From Torreya grandis (taxonomy: Eukaryota > Streptophyta > Pinopsida > Cupressales > Taxaceae): a stretch of DNA of 64,000 nucleotides. Positions within the stretch are counted from its first letter, which is position 1; every line of letters begins with the position of its first letter. The notes beneath the pieces were generated by a model that saw nothing but the letters and a program-made list of their open reading frames with translations, did not search any database and had not been told where the DNA came from. The stretch spans positions 937,501-1,001,500 of the forward strand of contig JARHVA010003527.1 in NCBI GenBank assembly GCA_037957365.1, given 5' to 3'. A program made the translations under genes and the position numbers. Shown piece by piece: positions 35,443-46,686 of this stretch.

Positions 35443-35910
35443 TATCAGAGTTGTTACCAAAATATGGATAATGCAAGTGCAATGGAGACGTGATCACATG
35501 AGTTAAAGCAAGTGCACACCACATAGATGCTAAAGCAATTTGAAAATAACATAATAAGATAAATTACACAAGACAAAATGGAGAAAACCAAAATCTGATT
35601 AGCATGAGATGGCCAAAGTGAGGAATACATATAGGAGAGTACATAAGTAACTCCTCCACAAAAGGTGGACAAGGCACCCCAAGAATAGACAGTAACTCCT
35701 CCATGAAAGGTGGTGACAAGGTGCTAAGAATAGAGAAGTAACTCCCATCAAGGGAGTTACTTATGACATTCTTATGACACCTATGACACATCTATGACAC
35801 ACCTCCACATAAGCTAGCCTATCCCACAAATGTAGGAAAACTCCATGTATGCACAAGAAATATAATTTTCCTAATTAATAAATAGGGAAAAATTAAAACC
35901 TACACTAATA
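35443..35910 (-). mobile_element. 3' LTR of the nested copia element
   Basis: A 468-bp LTR, very similar to 41,425-41,884 apart from a few substitutions and an 8-bp length difference. On the minus strand it starts directly after a seven-G tract at 35,911-35,917. Confidence 0.92.
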
Positions 35911-35917
35911 CCCCCCC
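35911..35917 (-). promoter_or_regulatory. Polypurine tract (poly-G) of the copia element
   Basis: Seven G residues on the minus strand abut the 3' LTR start, as expected of the plus-strand primer. Confidence 0.75.
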
Positions 35918-36139
35918 ATAAGCATAGCTTAGGTGGGTAGTGTGGAAATATAAAATGGGTCTTGACAACTAGGCCTGATGAGGTACCCATGTACAAATGC
36001 AATCTCCCATAAGATAGAGAAAAGGAGAAAACCCATAGGAGAAAACTTCCCCCCCAAAAGAGAGACATAAAAGAAAGAAGAGGCTAGTGGGCCCCCTAAA
36101 GATGATGCTACTATAGATGTAGACCACACCCCAAGAAGA

Positions 36140-39100
36140 GCTCATAGATGAATGAACTTGCTCTCAGTGAAAGGTTTGGTGAAGATGTCTACAACCTACT
36201 CTGAAGACTGGAAAATATCAAGTCAATGACCTGACTATGAATAAGCTCCTGAATGAAGTACATGTGAATCTCTATGTGCTTGGTCCACTGGTACTGAACC
36301 AGATTCCTGCAAATCTAAATGGTACTCTAGTTGTCACAATAAATGATGGTGGGCTGCTTGATAGGAATGCCAAACTTAGAAAGTATCCCTTGAATCCAAA
36401 TATCCTCAGTAGCTGCATTAATAGCTCCCCTGTACTCTATCTCTATAGATGATATAGCAATAGCATTCTGCTTCTTACTAGACCAATTGATAGGACCAGA
36501 ACCTAGAGAAAAACTATAACTAGAAGTGGACTTGCAAGTATGTGAATCACCAGCCCAGTCTAAATCTGTATATACAACTAAGTCAACCTCTATGCCAAAT
36601 TTGTAATGAATCCTATATCTATGTAAACTTTGTATGTAATACAAGATCCTCTTAGCTACTTTCCAATGCAGCTTATGAGGTTCTTGCATGAATTTGGAGA
36701 TAAGTCCCACTATATATGATATGTCAAGCCTAGTGTGAGTCAAGTAGATGAGACTACCAACAAGTTGTCGATATCGAGTGGCATCAACCAATGGTGAACA
36801 AAAATCAGCCTCAATCTTGAATCCTGATAGAAAGGGAGTCAGAGATTGATGAAAATCAACCATGTGAAACTGAGCCAATAAATCAAGAGCATACTTAGGC
36901 TGTGCAAGAGAAATCCCTGAATCTGACTGTGAGATCTCAATGCCAAGGAAGTAGGGCAAAAAACCAAAGTCTGTCATGTCAAATCTATCCTAAAGAGGTG
37001 CCTTCACCGCTACAATAGCCAATGAAGAACTCCTGGTGATCAAAAGGTCATCAACATATAGAACCAAAATCAAGAGCGAATCATCCTACTATAAGAAGTA
37101 CACATTAGGATCAGAATGGTACCTAGTGAAACCTGCTGTGAGAAGGAAGAAATCCATCTTGGCATACCAAGCCCAAGGGGCTTGTTTGAGGCCATAAATA
37201 GATTTACTAAGTTTGCATACTAAGGAAGAATCCTGAATAAATCTTGGTAGTTGCTCCATGTAGATCTCCTCCTCTAGGTCTCCATGAAGAAAGGCACTCT
37301 TCACATCCATCTAATGCACATCCCAACCATGTGTTGTGGCAATAGCCAAGGTGAGTTGGATAGAAGTCATCTTTGCAATGAGTGCAAAGGTCTCTGAGTA
37401 GTCAATGCCTGCCACCTGTGAGAAACCCTTGGTGACCAATCATGCTTTGTGCTTATCAACTGACCCATCTGCTATAAACTTGGTCTGATATATCCACCTA
37501 CATCAAACCATCTTTCTTCCCTTAAGAAGTGATGTCAAGTCCCAAGTGTGATTTTTGATTAAGGAAGAATATTCTTCCTCCATAGCACTATCCCACTTAG
37601 GTACCCTCGATGCCTCTCAAAAATTCTATGGATCTAAAACTAAAGCAAAGAAGGCATGTGGATCTCTCTAAAAATCTATCCTAGTACATCTGTCATCTAC
37701 AAGATCTCCTACCCAAGTGCCAGCACTCTCAAGTGTCTATCTAGCCCAAAGTGGCCCAAAAGTGGGTGAGTCAGGTGCTAACTCCTCATCCTCTGACTAA
37801 CTAGAGGTGGATGACTCTGCATCACTGTCCTCGCTATCTGAACTCAAAGAAGAAGAAGATGACTCTGGCTCAAAAACTTGTTGTGGCTGATCTAAATCTA
37901 ATGAGGAATCATCATGAAGAAGTAGATCTGATGAGGGAGAAGAAGTGTCAAGTGTTGAGTCTCTAGGACTCTCCTGAAAATGGACACTTCTCTCGATGAA
38001 CAACTCATGAGTGATTGAATCTAGAAGGTGATATCCCTTAATACCATCTAGATATCCTACAAAGATGCAAGTCTTGGATTGAGATTCCATAGCTTTGCAT
38101 TTATTCTTTGAAATGCAGGCCATGGCTAGGGATCTAAAAACTCTAAGGTGCTCAACATTAGGTTTTCTTTTATGTCAAGCTTTAAAGGGTGTTATCCCTT
38201 TCAAAGCTTTGTGAGGAACCCTGTTTTGAATGTAGCAAGCATAATTGATGGCTTCAGCCCAGTACTGTGGTGTTAAAGATTTGGAGTGAATCATACAGCT
38301 ACCCATCTCTTTTAAGAACCTATTTTTGCATTCTGCAACCCCATTCTATGAGAGACTGTAAGTGATTGTGCGCTATAAATCAATCCCCTCTGTGGTGCAA
38401 AATTGCTCAAACTTGATGCTGACATACTCCCCTCCATTATTAGTTCAAAGAACCTTGATGGATTTCTCACTCTGTTTCTCAACAAGAGCCTTAAAGTCTA
38501 AAAAAATCTCAAACACTTCATACTTTTATTTGAGAAAATATATCCAAGTGTACCTAGAGAGATCATCAATGAAAGTGAGGATGTACTTGGCCCTTGTGAA
38601 AGATGGTTTGGAAAAAGGTCCCAATACATCATTGTGGACTAACTCTAAAGGTTGTGAAGCCCTCCAAGCTTTACCTTTGTCAACTTTTGCTTTGGGATGC
38701 TTCCCAAGGGAACACCCTTCACAAAGTCCTTTTGAGAATTGGACATGAGGCAAGCCAATGACCATGTCATTTTTCCAAATTTGCTCAAGGTAGCAACAGT
38801 TAAGGTGGCCAAACCACTCATGCCAATATTTGCTAACTCCATCTGAATGAGTCAGCAATGCTATTGGAGAAGAATTTGATGTAAAATGTGAGGTGTATAA
38901 CCTTGCTTGGTGATCTACCCTACCCACTGCCATTGTAGTATCACTATGCAACTCCCTGATAGACATTGAATCTAGTGAAAACTCAACACTTATGCCCCAA
39001 CCAATGTGAGTGATTTGGTACACTGATAAGAGATTGGTTAAAAGAGAAGGAACACTTAGAACATTATTGAATGTTCCTCCTTCCATTTCAATTGACCCTC

Positions 39101-40124
39101 TCCCTGCAATAGAAACTGATGTGTCATCACCCAAACTAATTGAAATCATGTTACAAGGCTCTAAAGATGAAAACTCAACTAGTGAAGAGCCCACATGGTG
39201 AGAAGCACCTGAGTCTATGACCCATGAAGATATAGAAGCTGTTGTAGCTACAAGGGCCTTGCCCTTTTCTTTCTCCTTACCCTTGCCTTTTGCCTTGGTA
39301 GAATCTTGGGTAGGTAGATTTTGCTTGATGGACTCGGGAGCACCTATGTTGTTCTTCTCTAGAAGATGAGTTAGGTGATCTATTTGTTTCTTCATGAATT
39401 TGTGTTTATTATGCCCTATCTTTTTACAATAGGCACACTTAACCTTCTCCTTCTTAGGTTTAGCATTGGAAGAGGAAGTCTCAGTGTTGCTTTTGGCAAG
39501 ATTGGTGTTTTCTTTCTTCTTCTCCTAGTCCTTGTTCTTTTTCTTCTTCTCCTTTGTTGAAGTCTTGTCCTTACCATTTCTAGCTATCAAAGCTTGGGGT
39601 TGAGTAGGCTTTATTATGCCCATTTGAATTAGCTTATCTTGCTACCTAGTCAAGTCGGCAATGAATGAATCCAAAGAAGGTATTTTCCATGTAGTGCCAA
39701 GAGCACTTTTTGTGGCATGAAAAGTGGAGACAAAGACTGAATAGCTTGGACCTAAATTTGCGAGAATAGAAAGTATGAGTTGATGATCTTTCTTCTCTAT
39801 CCTGTATTCTTTCAATTGCAATCTAAGGGCCTTAAACTTAGTGAAGAAGTCCTGTAGGGTGTCAAAGTTGCTAGGACTTAGACTTATGAGTTCGTTTTTG
39901 AGCTCATAACCTCTCATCTCATCAAGCTGCCCAAATAACTTTTCTAATCTATAGGCTTCATCACTACAGTTGTACCACTTGACCTTTTCAGCATCAGTGT
40001 TGGGTTCTATTTCAGTACCCATGGTGATCCTATACAACCCTTTGCTTCTAAGAATGATTAACATTTTAACCTTCCATTCATGATATTTGAAGGGTGTTAG
40101 GGGTTTAAGTTGAAAATAATCCAT
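36140..40124 (-). pseudogene. Ty1/copia gag-pol polyprotein relic
   Basis: Every segment from the ATG at 40,124 (MDYFQLKPLTPFKYHEWKVK) to the end is in one frame, broken only by stops. Gag: 40,124 to about 39,640, followed by a knuckle CAYCKKIGHNKHKF whose last Cys is replaced. Protease: WVIDSGASHHV near 39,215. Pre-integrase: HEWFGHLNCCYLEQ and CEGCSLGKHPKA. Integrase: first Asp in VHNDVLGPF, but the second sits in TNNGGEYV, where Asp has become Asn. RT: MDVKSAFLHGDLEEEIYMEQ, YGLKQAP and LYVDDLLIT (37,048-37,059). RNase H: YTDLDWAGD and WSSKKQNAIAISS. It would encode all replication functions, but the stops and the lost integrase Asp make this copy inactive. Confidence 0.93.
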
Positions 40125-41412
40125 TTTCAATCTGAATTTAGGTGAAGTTGTGTTGATTGCAAGTTGTAAATTTATGCAGAAAGGAAAATGAAAGCAAAGA
40201 TATGCAAGTTGTGAAAAGCAATCACACCCCACTAAAATATTGAGCCCCCCCCCCCAATATCAAATTTCATGCTGAAAATATGTCAGACTCAGCCGAGAAT
40301 GTGTCTTAGAGCAATCAGTGCAAGACTAAAGCAAACAGGACGTCGGACTCAGCTGAAAATGTATCTCGAGAGACCCAAATTTTTGGCACTTTATAAACTA
40401 GTAGATTTTTGACAAATAAAAAGCATACGCTATGTAAAATTTAATTACAAACACTTTTTTTAAAAATGGCACCCAGATCCGAGCTACCGTTTGCAAGATA
40501 TTAAAGGTTCAATTTTCCCGTCAACTAGTGTTTTTGCAAAAAAAAGCACTAAAACATTTTTAAAATGCCTATTTTAAGAGAGAAAGTGGCCTTCCAATCA
40601 CTCATTGGATTTGGCACAGAACAAGGAATCTAAAGGAGGTTTTTGTGAGGGGGAATTTGCCTCCTACCAACTTGGGCCTCACCCTTTGTCTTCGATAGGT
40701 GAAAATACAAGTTTTAAATGAAAACCCCCAAATTACAAAACTATCTAAAAAATTAAATATTTAGTCAAATTGATTGATTTTTGTTTTACAATTCAATTTA
40801 AACTAAAAACAAATGAAACATAGACAAAATGATAGATGCTATGTGTCCAAGGGGCACCACATGGGATGCCAAGTATGGAAGGGGCGCCAAAATAGCACAG
40901 TCCAGAATTTTAACTCAAAAAAGACAAAAGAATAATTGCAAACCTATGCTACATTCCATATGGCCTGCTTGGCACCTTACTAGGAAAGAAAATAAGCTAA
41001 AATATGCTGAATTTAATGCATAGCAAGTTTGGGTAGAGGAATACAAGAAAAAAGTGCCATATTCACAAACAAATAGACCTGTTTTGGATGCCGTACAACT
41101 GATGGCATGGCTGGAAGGAAGGACTTCTGCTGCTGAAACTAAATTTGCTTAGAGTTTCTCCTCCCTATACTTCTTGCACACAACAATGGCACCCAGGCTA
41201 ACTACTGAACCATCCCCTTAAGTGAAGACAACCAAGACACCCAAAGGCCAAGGATTCCAAGGAAACGATACCAAAAAAGATTTTGAAAGTTTTTTTTTTT
41301 TCTTTTTAAATTGTAGATCAGATCTAAAAAATTAAAAAAATAAAGATAACTCCACTCCTCTTGATTTCAAAATGAACTAAAATGATAACTAGAAACACGA
41401 TTACCATTCTTG
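40125..41412 (-). other. Long untranslated leader of the copia element
   Basis: About 1.29 kb between primer site and gag ATG with no coding signal. It includes a run of C at about 40,246-40,255 and two similar GACTCAGC-GA-AATGT blocks near 40,286 and 40,349. It may carry packaging or translation signals. Confidence 0.55.
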
Positions 41413-41424
41413 CTCTGATACCAT
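41413..41424 (-). promoter_or_regulatory. Primer-binding site (tRNA-iMet)
   Basis: The minus strand reads TGGTATCAGAGC, the exact initiator-Met site, directly after the 5' LTR end (GATA). Confidence 0.93.
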
Positions 41425-41884
41425 ATCGGAGTTGTTGCCAGAATTCAAGTAATGTGAGTGTAATGGAGACGTGATCACACAAGTTGAAGCAAGTGCACAC
41501 CACATAGATGCTAAAGCAATTTGAAAATAACACAATAAGATAAATTGCACAAGACAAAATAGAGAAAACCAAAATCTAATTAGCATGAGATGGCCAAAGT
41601 GAGGAATACATATAGGAGAGTATGTAAGTAACTCCTCCACAAAAGGTGGACAAGGCACCCCAAGAATAGACAATAACTTCTCCATGAAAGGTGGTGATAA
41701 GGTGATAAGAACAGAGAAGTAACTCCCATCAAGGGAGTTACTTATGACATTCTTATGACACATCTATGACACACACCTCCACATAAGCTAGCCTATCCCA
41801 CAAATGTAGGAAAACTCCATGTATGCACAAGAAATTCAATTTTCCTAATTAATAAATAAGGAAAAATAAAAACCTACACTAATA
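41425..41884 (-). mobile_element. 5' LTR of the nested copia element
   Basis: A 460-bp LTR bordered by the primer site on the left and the GTAGT duplication (41,885-41,889) on the right. Confidence 0.92.
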
Positions 41885-43412
41885 GTAGTAGATGCACTAT
41901 CTAGATGAGATAGATCTACATAAGCATTACTTTGTGCAATATCTATATTGCGAGTAGATTGGGTAGATGAAGCTAGATTAGAAGGGGAGCAAGACAAGGA
42001 TACACAGATCTGATTCAAAATCTCCAGCAAGGTACTTTAACCTCTAACAAATTTGAATGGAAAGGTAATGTCCTATGGTATAAGGGTATGTTAGACTTAT
42101 GCAAAAATTTTGAGCTTAAGCATAAGATTCTTGTGAAGTTGCATGCATCTCCAACTGGGGGACACTCAGGGTTCGTGAAAACATATCACAGAATTAAGAA
42201 AGAATTATTTTGGGAAGGACTCAAAGGAGATGTACAAAATTTTGTGGCAAAATGCTTGATATGCCAACAAAATAAAGGTGAGACAATTAAGACCCCAGGT
42301 ATGTTACAACCATTAACAATTCCTAGTCAAAGGTGGGAGGAGGTTTCCATAGATTTCATCACAGGGTTGCCTTGTTCTAAAGGCAAGAATGTTATCTTGG
42401 TCATTGTGGATAGGCTTACAAAATATGTCCATTTTTGTGCTCTCTCACACCCATTTTACGCAAGTATAGTAGTAGCTATTTTTTTGGAAGCAATTCTCAA
42501 ATTACATGGAACCCCCAAAATAATTGTAAGTGATCATGATCTTATTTTCACTAGTAATTTTTGGACTAAACTATTTTCCTATTTGGGTACTCAACTAGCT
42601 CATAGCTCATCTTGCCACCCCTAATCTGATGGACAAACAGAAGTGGTTAAAAAATGTTTAGAGGGGTATCTCCATTGTTTTGTATTAGATAAATATGAAT
42701 ATTGGGTTAAATGGCTATCACTTATAGAATGGTGGTATAACACATCTTTTCATACCTCTTCTAAAATGTCTCCATTTTTAGCACTATATGGTTACCATCC
42801 ACCTTCGATCACTTCTTCATTAAAGGTGCAAACCAAGGTTCAAAATGTGGAGGAGCACATTCAGCATCAACAAGAGGTTTTGGCTAGTTTGAGAGAGAAT
42901 TTAGCCTTAGCACAAAATAGGATGAAACAACAAGAAGATCAACACTAAAGTGAGAGAAATTTTGATGTGGGTGACTGGTTATTTGTTCATTTGTATCCTT
43001 ATAATTAGATGTCCTTAAAGCAATAGAAAAAGGACAACAAACTTACTCCTAAGTATTATGGCCCTTATCAAGTTCTATAGAAAATTGCAAGTGTGGCTTA
43101 TAAGCTTGAGCTACCTCATTCATCATGCATACACCTAGTATTTCATGTTTCATGTTTGAAGAAGGTCATTAGACAGATAGTTTTAGCCCAGACTGAACTC
43201 CCAGAACTAGATGAAGAAGGATGAGTCATTTTGGAACTAGAGAAGATCCTCCAAACTCATACTAAGAGGTTAAGAACTAGAGAGATTAGGGAATATCTGA
43301 TCAAGTGGAAGAACCTGAGCAGTGAAGATGCAACCTGGGAAGGTGAAAATTTTGTGCAACAACATCTAGAGTTGTTCAACATTGAGGACAACATTAGTTT
43401 GAAGAGGAAGGG
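41885..43412 (+). pseudogene. Chromovirus integrase and chromodomain relic
   Basis: Coding resumes directly after the copia insertion with VVDALSR, the conserved end of the RNase H linker. A one-base shift lies near 42,010. The zinc-binding domain follows (HASPTGGH, CLICQQNK), then the core with DFITGLP (Asp), VSDHDLIF (Asp) and SDGQTEVVKKCLE (Glu), so the D,D,E triad is present. One stop at 42,622 precedes the Glu. WWYNTSFHTSSKMSPF and PKYYGPYQVL follow. A chromodomain lies at 43,290-43,370 (REYLIKWKNLSSEDATWE). The chromodomain would guide integration to marked chromatin. It is in phase to the polypurine tract. Confidence 0.93.
43399..43412 (+). promoter_or_regulatory. Polypurine tract of the chromovirus
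   Basis: TTGAAGAGGAAGGG overlaps the last codons and abuts the LTR start at 43,413. Confidence 0.7.
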
Positions 43413-43737
43413 TATACTACAGCCCTAACCTATCACATGTATATAGATAGGATAGCTGACTTGTGGCTTACTTATCCCTCTTTAATGCTATATCATATTT
43501 CTCTATGCATTCATTTGGTTAGTAGGTTAGCCTATGGAGTAAACATGGCCTAGATAGACTCTATATAACAGGTAGAGGGTAATTTTTTATCATCATATTG
43601 TGAATTCTACTCTTATTGAAGCTTGTGGAGGTTTCCCCCTGAAAGTGGCTTGTCTATTATCATATATTATGATATATTTCAATCATATTTGGATATATTT
43701 ATTCTATGTAATTTATTGTTGAAGTAATTTCATTACA
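43413..43737 (+). mobile_element. Chromovirus LTR
   Basis: A 325-bp LTR from TATACTACAGCCC to TTCATTACA, set by the polypurine tract on one side and a primer site on the other. TATATAACAGG at about 43,562 is a TATA candidate. The usual initial TG has become TA. No second copy is present upstream, because the 5' end of the element is lost. Confidence 0.7.
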
Positions 43738-43739
43738 TG

Positions 43740-43751
43740 TGGTATTAGAGC
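43740..43751 (+). promoter_or_regulatory. Primer-binding site after the chromovirus LTR
   Basis: TGGTATTAGAGC differs by one C-to-T change from the iMet site, and lies 2 nt after the LTR. A primer site downstream of what should be a 3' LTR means another internal region starts here. Confidence 0.75.
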
Positions 43752-44184
43752 CTCCACTCGAGTTCAAGTCACAGAGCAGGTGGTTATGCTAGCATGGCAG
43801 TGTTCATCTGGGGCTCGTACATGTAGGGAATCCTGGTGGTACGGGCACAAATCTAGCCTAGAATTTGGGCTTCAAAAGTGTGGTGGTATGTTATGATTCT
43901 GATGGGTGGATTTCACTAATTCCTCAAGGTTTTGGTGTAGTGGTTCGTTACAGTATTGGACTTTAAGAGGAAGTTTAGACTGAATAGTTGGGTTGATAGG
44001 ATTGATAACTCTACTATATGATGACCTAGTAAGGACCATGAAGTATGAGAGAAAATTTATGACATAATAATGGACTTGAACCATATTTTACCTTGAATGG
44101 ATTCATTAAATATTATCACACCAATTTGTAGCTAATGTTTTCAAGATCAACATTCACATTCATAAGTTTTTTTGAAGACAATAT
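43752..44184. other. Truncated leader remnants between two elements
   Basis: The left part is probably the leader of a second chromovirus unit. The right part is the internal start of the minus-strand gypsy element. The join could not be located. No gene was found. Confidence 0.4.
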
Positions 44185-44202
44185 GTCCCATAGGGTGTGC
44201 CA
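44185..44202 (-). promoter_or_regulatory. Primer-binding site of minus-strand gypsy element
   Basis: The minus strand reads TGGCACACCCTATGGGAC, 4 nt after the LTR end at 44,207. It shares TGGCACACCC with F2 (23,155) and TGGGAC with 51,516-51,521. Confidence 0.65.
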
Positions 44203-44206
44203 AAAC

Positions 44207-46686
44207 TATTATCACCAAATTTGGCACCCTAGATGAGGTTTTTCAATATTAATATAAGATTTGGAAAACATTAGAATACTTATAGGTATGTGGGATTACC
44301 TATAGGAGAAGTAGACCTCTAGGTTTAAAAGCTAGCTCCATGAATTTATCTTGAAGTGCTTGTGAATTATACTACTAATTTCTTGAGGTTAAAGGGATAT
44401 AAGTATGGATAAAATAAATATTATCAATAGGGTTGATACACCATGAATATATACACTATGCTATCATACTTTTTCTCACTAAGAATAAGGTCTAAATACT
44501 AGTCTTATAGTCTAAATATATTCTAACATAAGTGTTTCAATATAAAGGTAATATGAATGAGACCAATAAATGTAAATAGAACAGAGATTAGATTTTTGAA
44601 TATAAGGAAATTAAAACTTTAATGGAGTATAATACACTAACTACACTTTATATGACCTCTTATAATTATAACTTTTTGCATAAGACATGAAAGGATAAGA
44701 AAAAGCAAGGATATAATCACAAGACTCAACCATTCATCACTTTTCACACTCAAACAAGAATTTTTTATCTAAAAAATAGATTTATTTTATTATTTAAAGG
44801 AAAAATATGGCATCAATCTATCATGGCTTTGATATACCATATATGGTATTATTCTATAGGAGCCAAAATGGCTACTACTTATAGAATTTGAGAGAGAAAT
44901 GAGAAGAAAGGAATCCAAGAGTCATTAAGACATGTGTCAAGATGAGAAAAGAAGTTACACATGTAGGTGATAGTAATATATAATATAAAATGAAAGTTAT
45001 ACTTGTACAAATGTCCCTCAAAACATGAAACTCTTGAAATGTGGCATAAAACTTCTCATTTGCCTGCCTAAAAACTATCTTCATCATTTGGCCTCCTTAG
45101 AATTCTCCAAATTAGAATAGATATATATGTTATGATTAAAATAAGAGGGAAGGGTTTTATGCATGCTCCAACATTCATTGGATGTGTCCATAATCATCAA
45201 TATTCTTCTAGAGATGAGTTATCACTACCTACAGTCCAAATAACTCCTCTTTCACTCACTCTTCACACTTGGCACCAAATTTGGTCTTTACTTATCCAAT
45301 ATGATCCATAAAAAGGAGTGTATGACACATTTTAGTACCCCTCATGTCCTTATGTTCCTTATTCAGACCTTAAAAGGCCTCTCATTTAGATGTTTCACCT
45401 TCTCACTTGCTTATTCATTATGCTAGTTTGGATTGGTTGAGATGAAGGCACTTGTGAGATTATCTTAAGCATGAAGTGAACATGGTGAGCTATTTTAAGT
45501 CCCATTATCTCTCCAAAATTGGATTTCATCCTTTTAAACCCTTCCATACCTACACAACACCAAAAATAATAAAGAAAAGACACTTTTCACCCTATTCATA
45601 CAAGTAGCGTACACCTTACTATGATGGGGAGGAGACCTAAAAAGTCTTGTATAGGATTCAATCATTTTTAAAGCCATTATATGACTCCAAGATGATACTC
45701 CTCATTCATTTTCCCAATCAGTTCACTACCAATGGTTTTAGAGGGTTTAGAGTCACTTTGCCCTCTAATATTTGTTTATATAGGTTTGACATCCAATATG
45801 TGAAAAAATTACACAAATTCCTTATTTAAGGCCTCCTTCAACATCCCAAAATCCTCATATTCCCATGAAAATCCTCCAAGTAGGCGTGAACATCTCAAGT
45901 TAGCCTCAAAGTTATTCTACATAGGCTTGAGTTAGTTTGAGCCAAGAAATGATGTACCTATAACCTAATTTTCATTCCACCAGCTTGAACACACTTGATA
46001 TATTCTTAAAAAAATATTCCAAGTCTTTATAATATCTATCTAGTGATATGAGTGATAGCAAACCCCCTTGAGGGTTTTAGGCCTAGACTAGACCAAGAAG
46101 GTCTGCCTTCTTTCTTGTGGGTTTGGACCACCCTATTGAGTTTCTATCCATGTGCCTATTTTTTCATGTTGGTACATGTGTAAAAAAATTCTCAACATCC
46201 TTATATAAAGTCTCACCAACCCCTATATCACCTTGTCATCCTCTTTTTTCAAAACCTATAGCTTTGAACCCTTGGGGAGTGCCCTATATCTGAGACAAAA
46301 TAGAGGGCATCTTCCCTATAGCCTCAAAAAAAATGAATATATGAGTGTTTTCCCCAAGTCATGAGTATGTTATATAAGACTTTTCATGAATTTATCATAT
46401 CAATTTCCCCTTAAAATCTCATAAAACACAAAATAAACTTCTAAGATATTGACTGTGTACATGTTTTACAAGTATAGGTTGTAGGTTAGTTTTTAGGGCC
46501 CTTTTGGGATTTTTTTTCATTTCATGAGCATCATGAGAAGTAAAAGTAACTTTTTAGGAATCTATAACCATTACTAATACTTATGTTTCATTTCCAACAT
46601 AAGTTGCCTTCACCTCTTCTTGACATACTCAGTTACAATCAATTATGACTATATTATCTTGCTTAGGGAATCACATATGTAGGTAT
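44207..46686 (-). mobile_element. 5' LTR of minus-strand gypsy element, 3' part
   Basis: The reverse complement matches 49,000-51,499 and 56,300-58,802. Shared blocks include CCCTCTATTTTGTCTCA with GCACTCCC near 46,290, TTATGCCACATTTCA near 45,050, CCCACATACCT near 44,290 and the end GATAATA. The missing 5' half lies at 58,808-61,526, on the other side of the nested element. The two parts together are about 5.0 kb, close to the 4.8 kb of the related LTRs. Open frames here (45,087-44,875) copy a frame in the other LTRs and are not genes. Confidence 0.78.
46682..46686. repeat. Target-site duplication GGTAT, left
   Basis: GGTAT precedes the LTR start at 46,687 and recurs at 58,803-58,807 after the other LTR. 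It fixes the nested element and also the point where the older LTR was split. Confidence 0.82.

Larger units (their letters stand above)
35443..41884 (-). mobile_element. Ty1/copia element nested in the chromovirus
   Basis: A 6,442-bp element on the minus strand with LTRs at 41,425-41,884 (5') and 35,443-35,910 (3'), an iMet-type primer site, a poly-G polypurine tract and an exact GTAGT target duplication. Unlike usual TG..CA ends, its LTRs start TATTAGTG and end GATA. It carries the full set of copia domains in one frame, dead through nonsense changes. It is about the best-preserved element in the window. The 1.3-kb leader between primer site and gag is long. Confidence 0.93.

Noticed and set aside
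44875..45087. Similar short peptides at 45,087-44,875 and 57,912-58,121
   Set aside because: Both lie at the same place in related LTRs. The likeness reflects LTR homology, and a promoter region is not expected to encode them.
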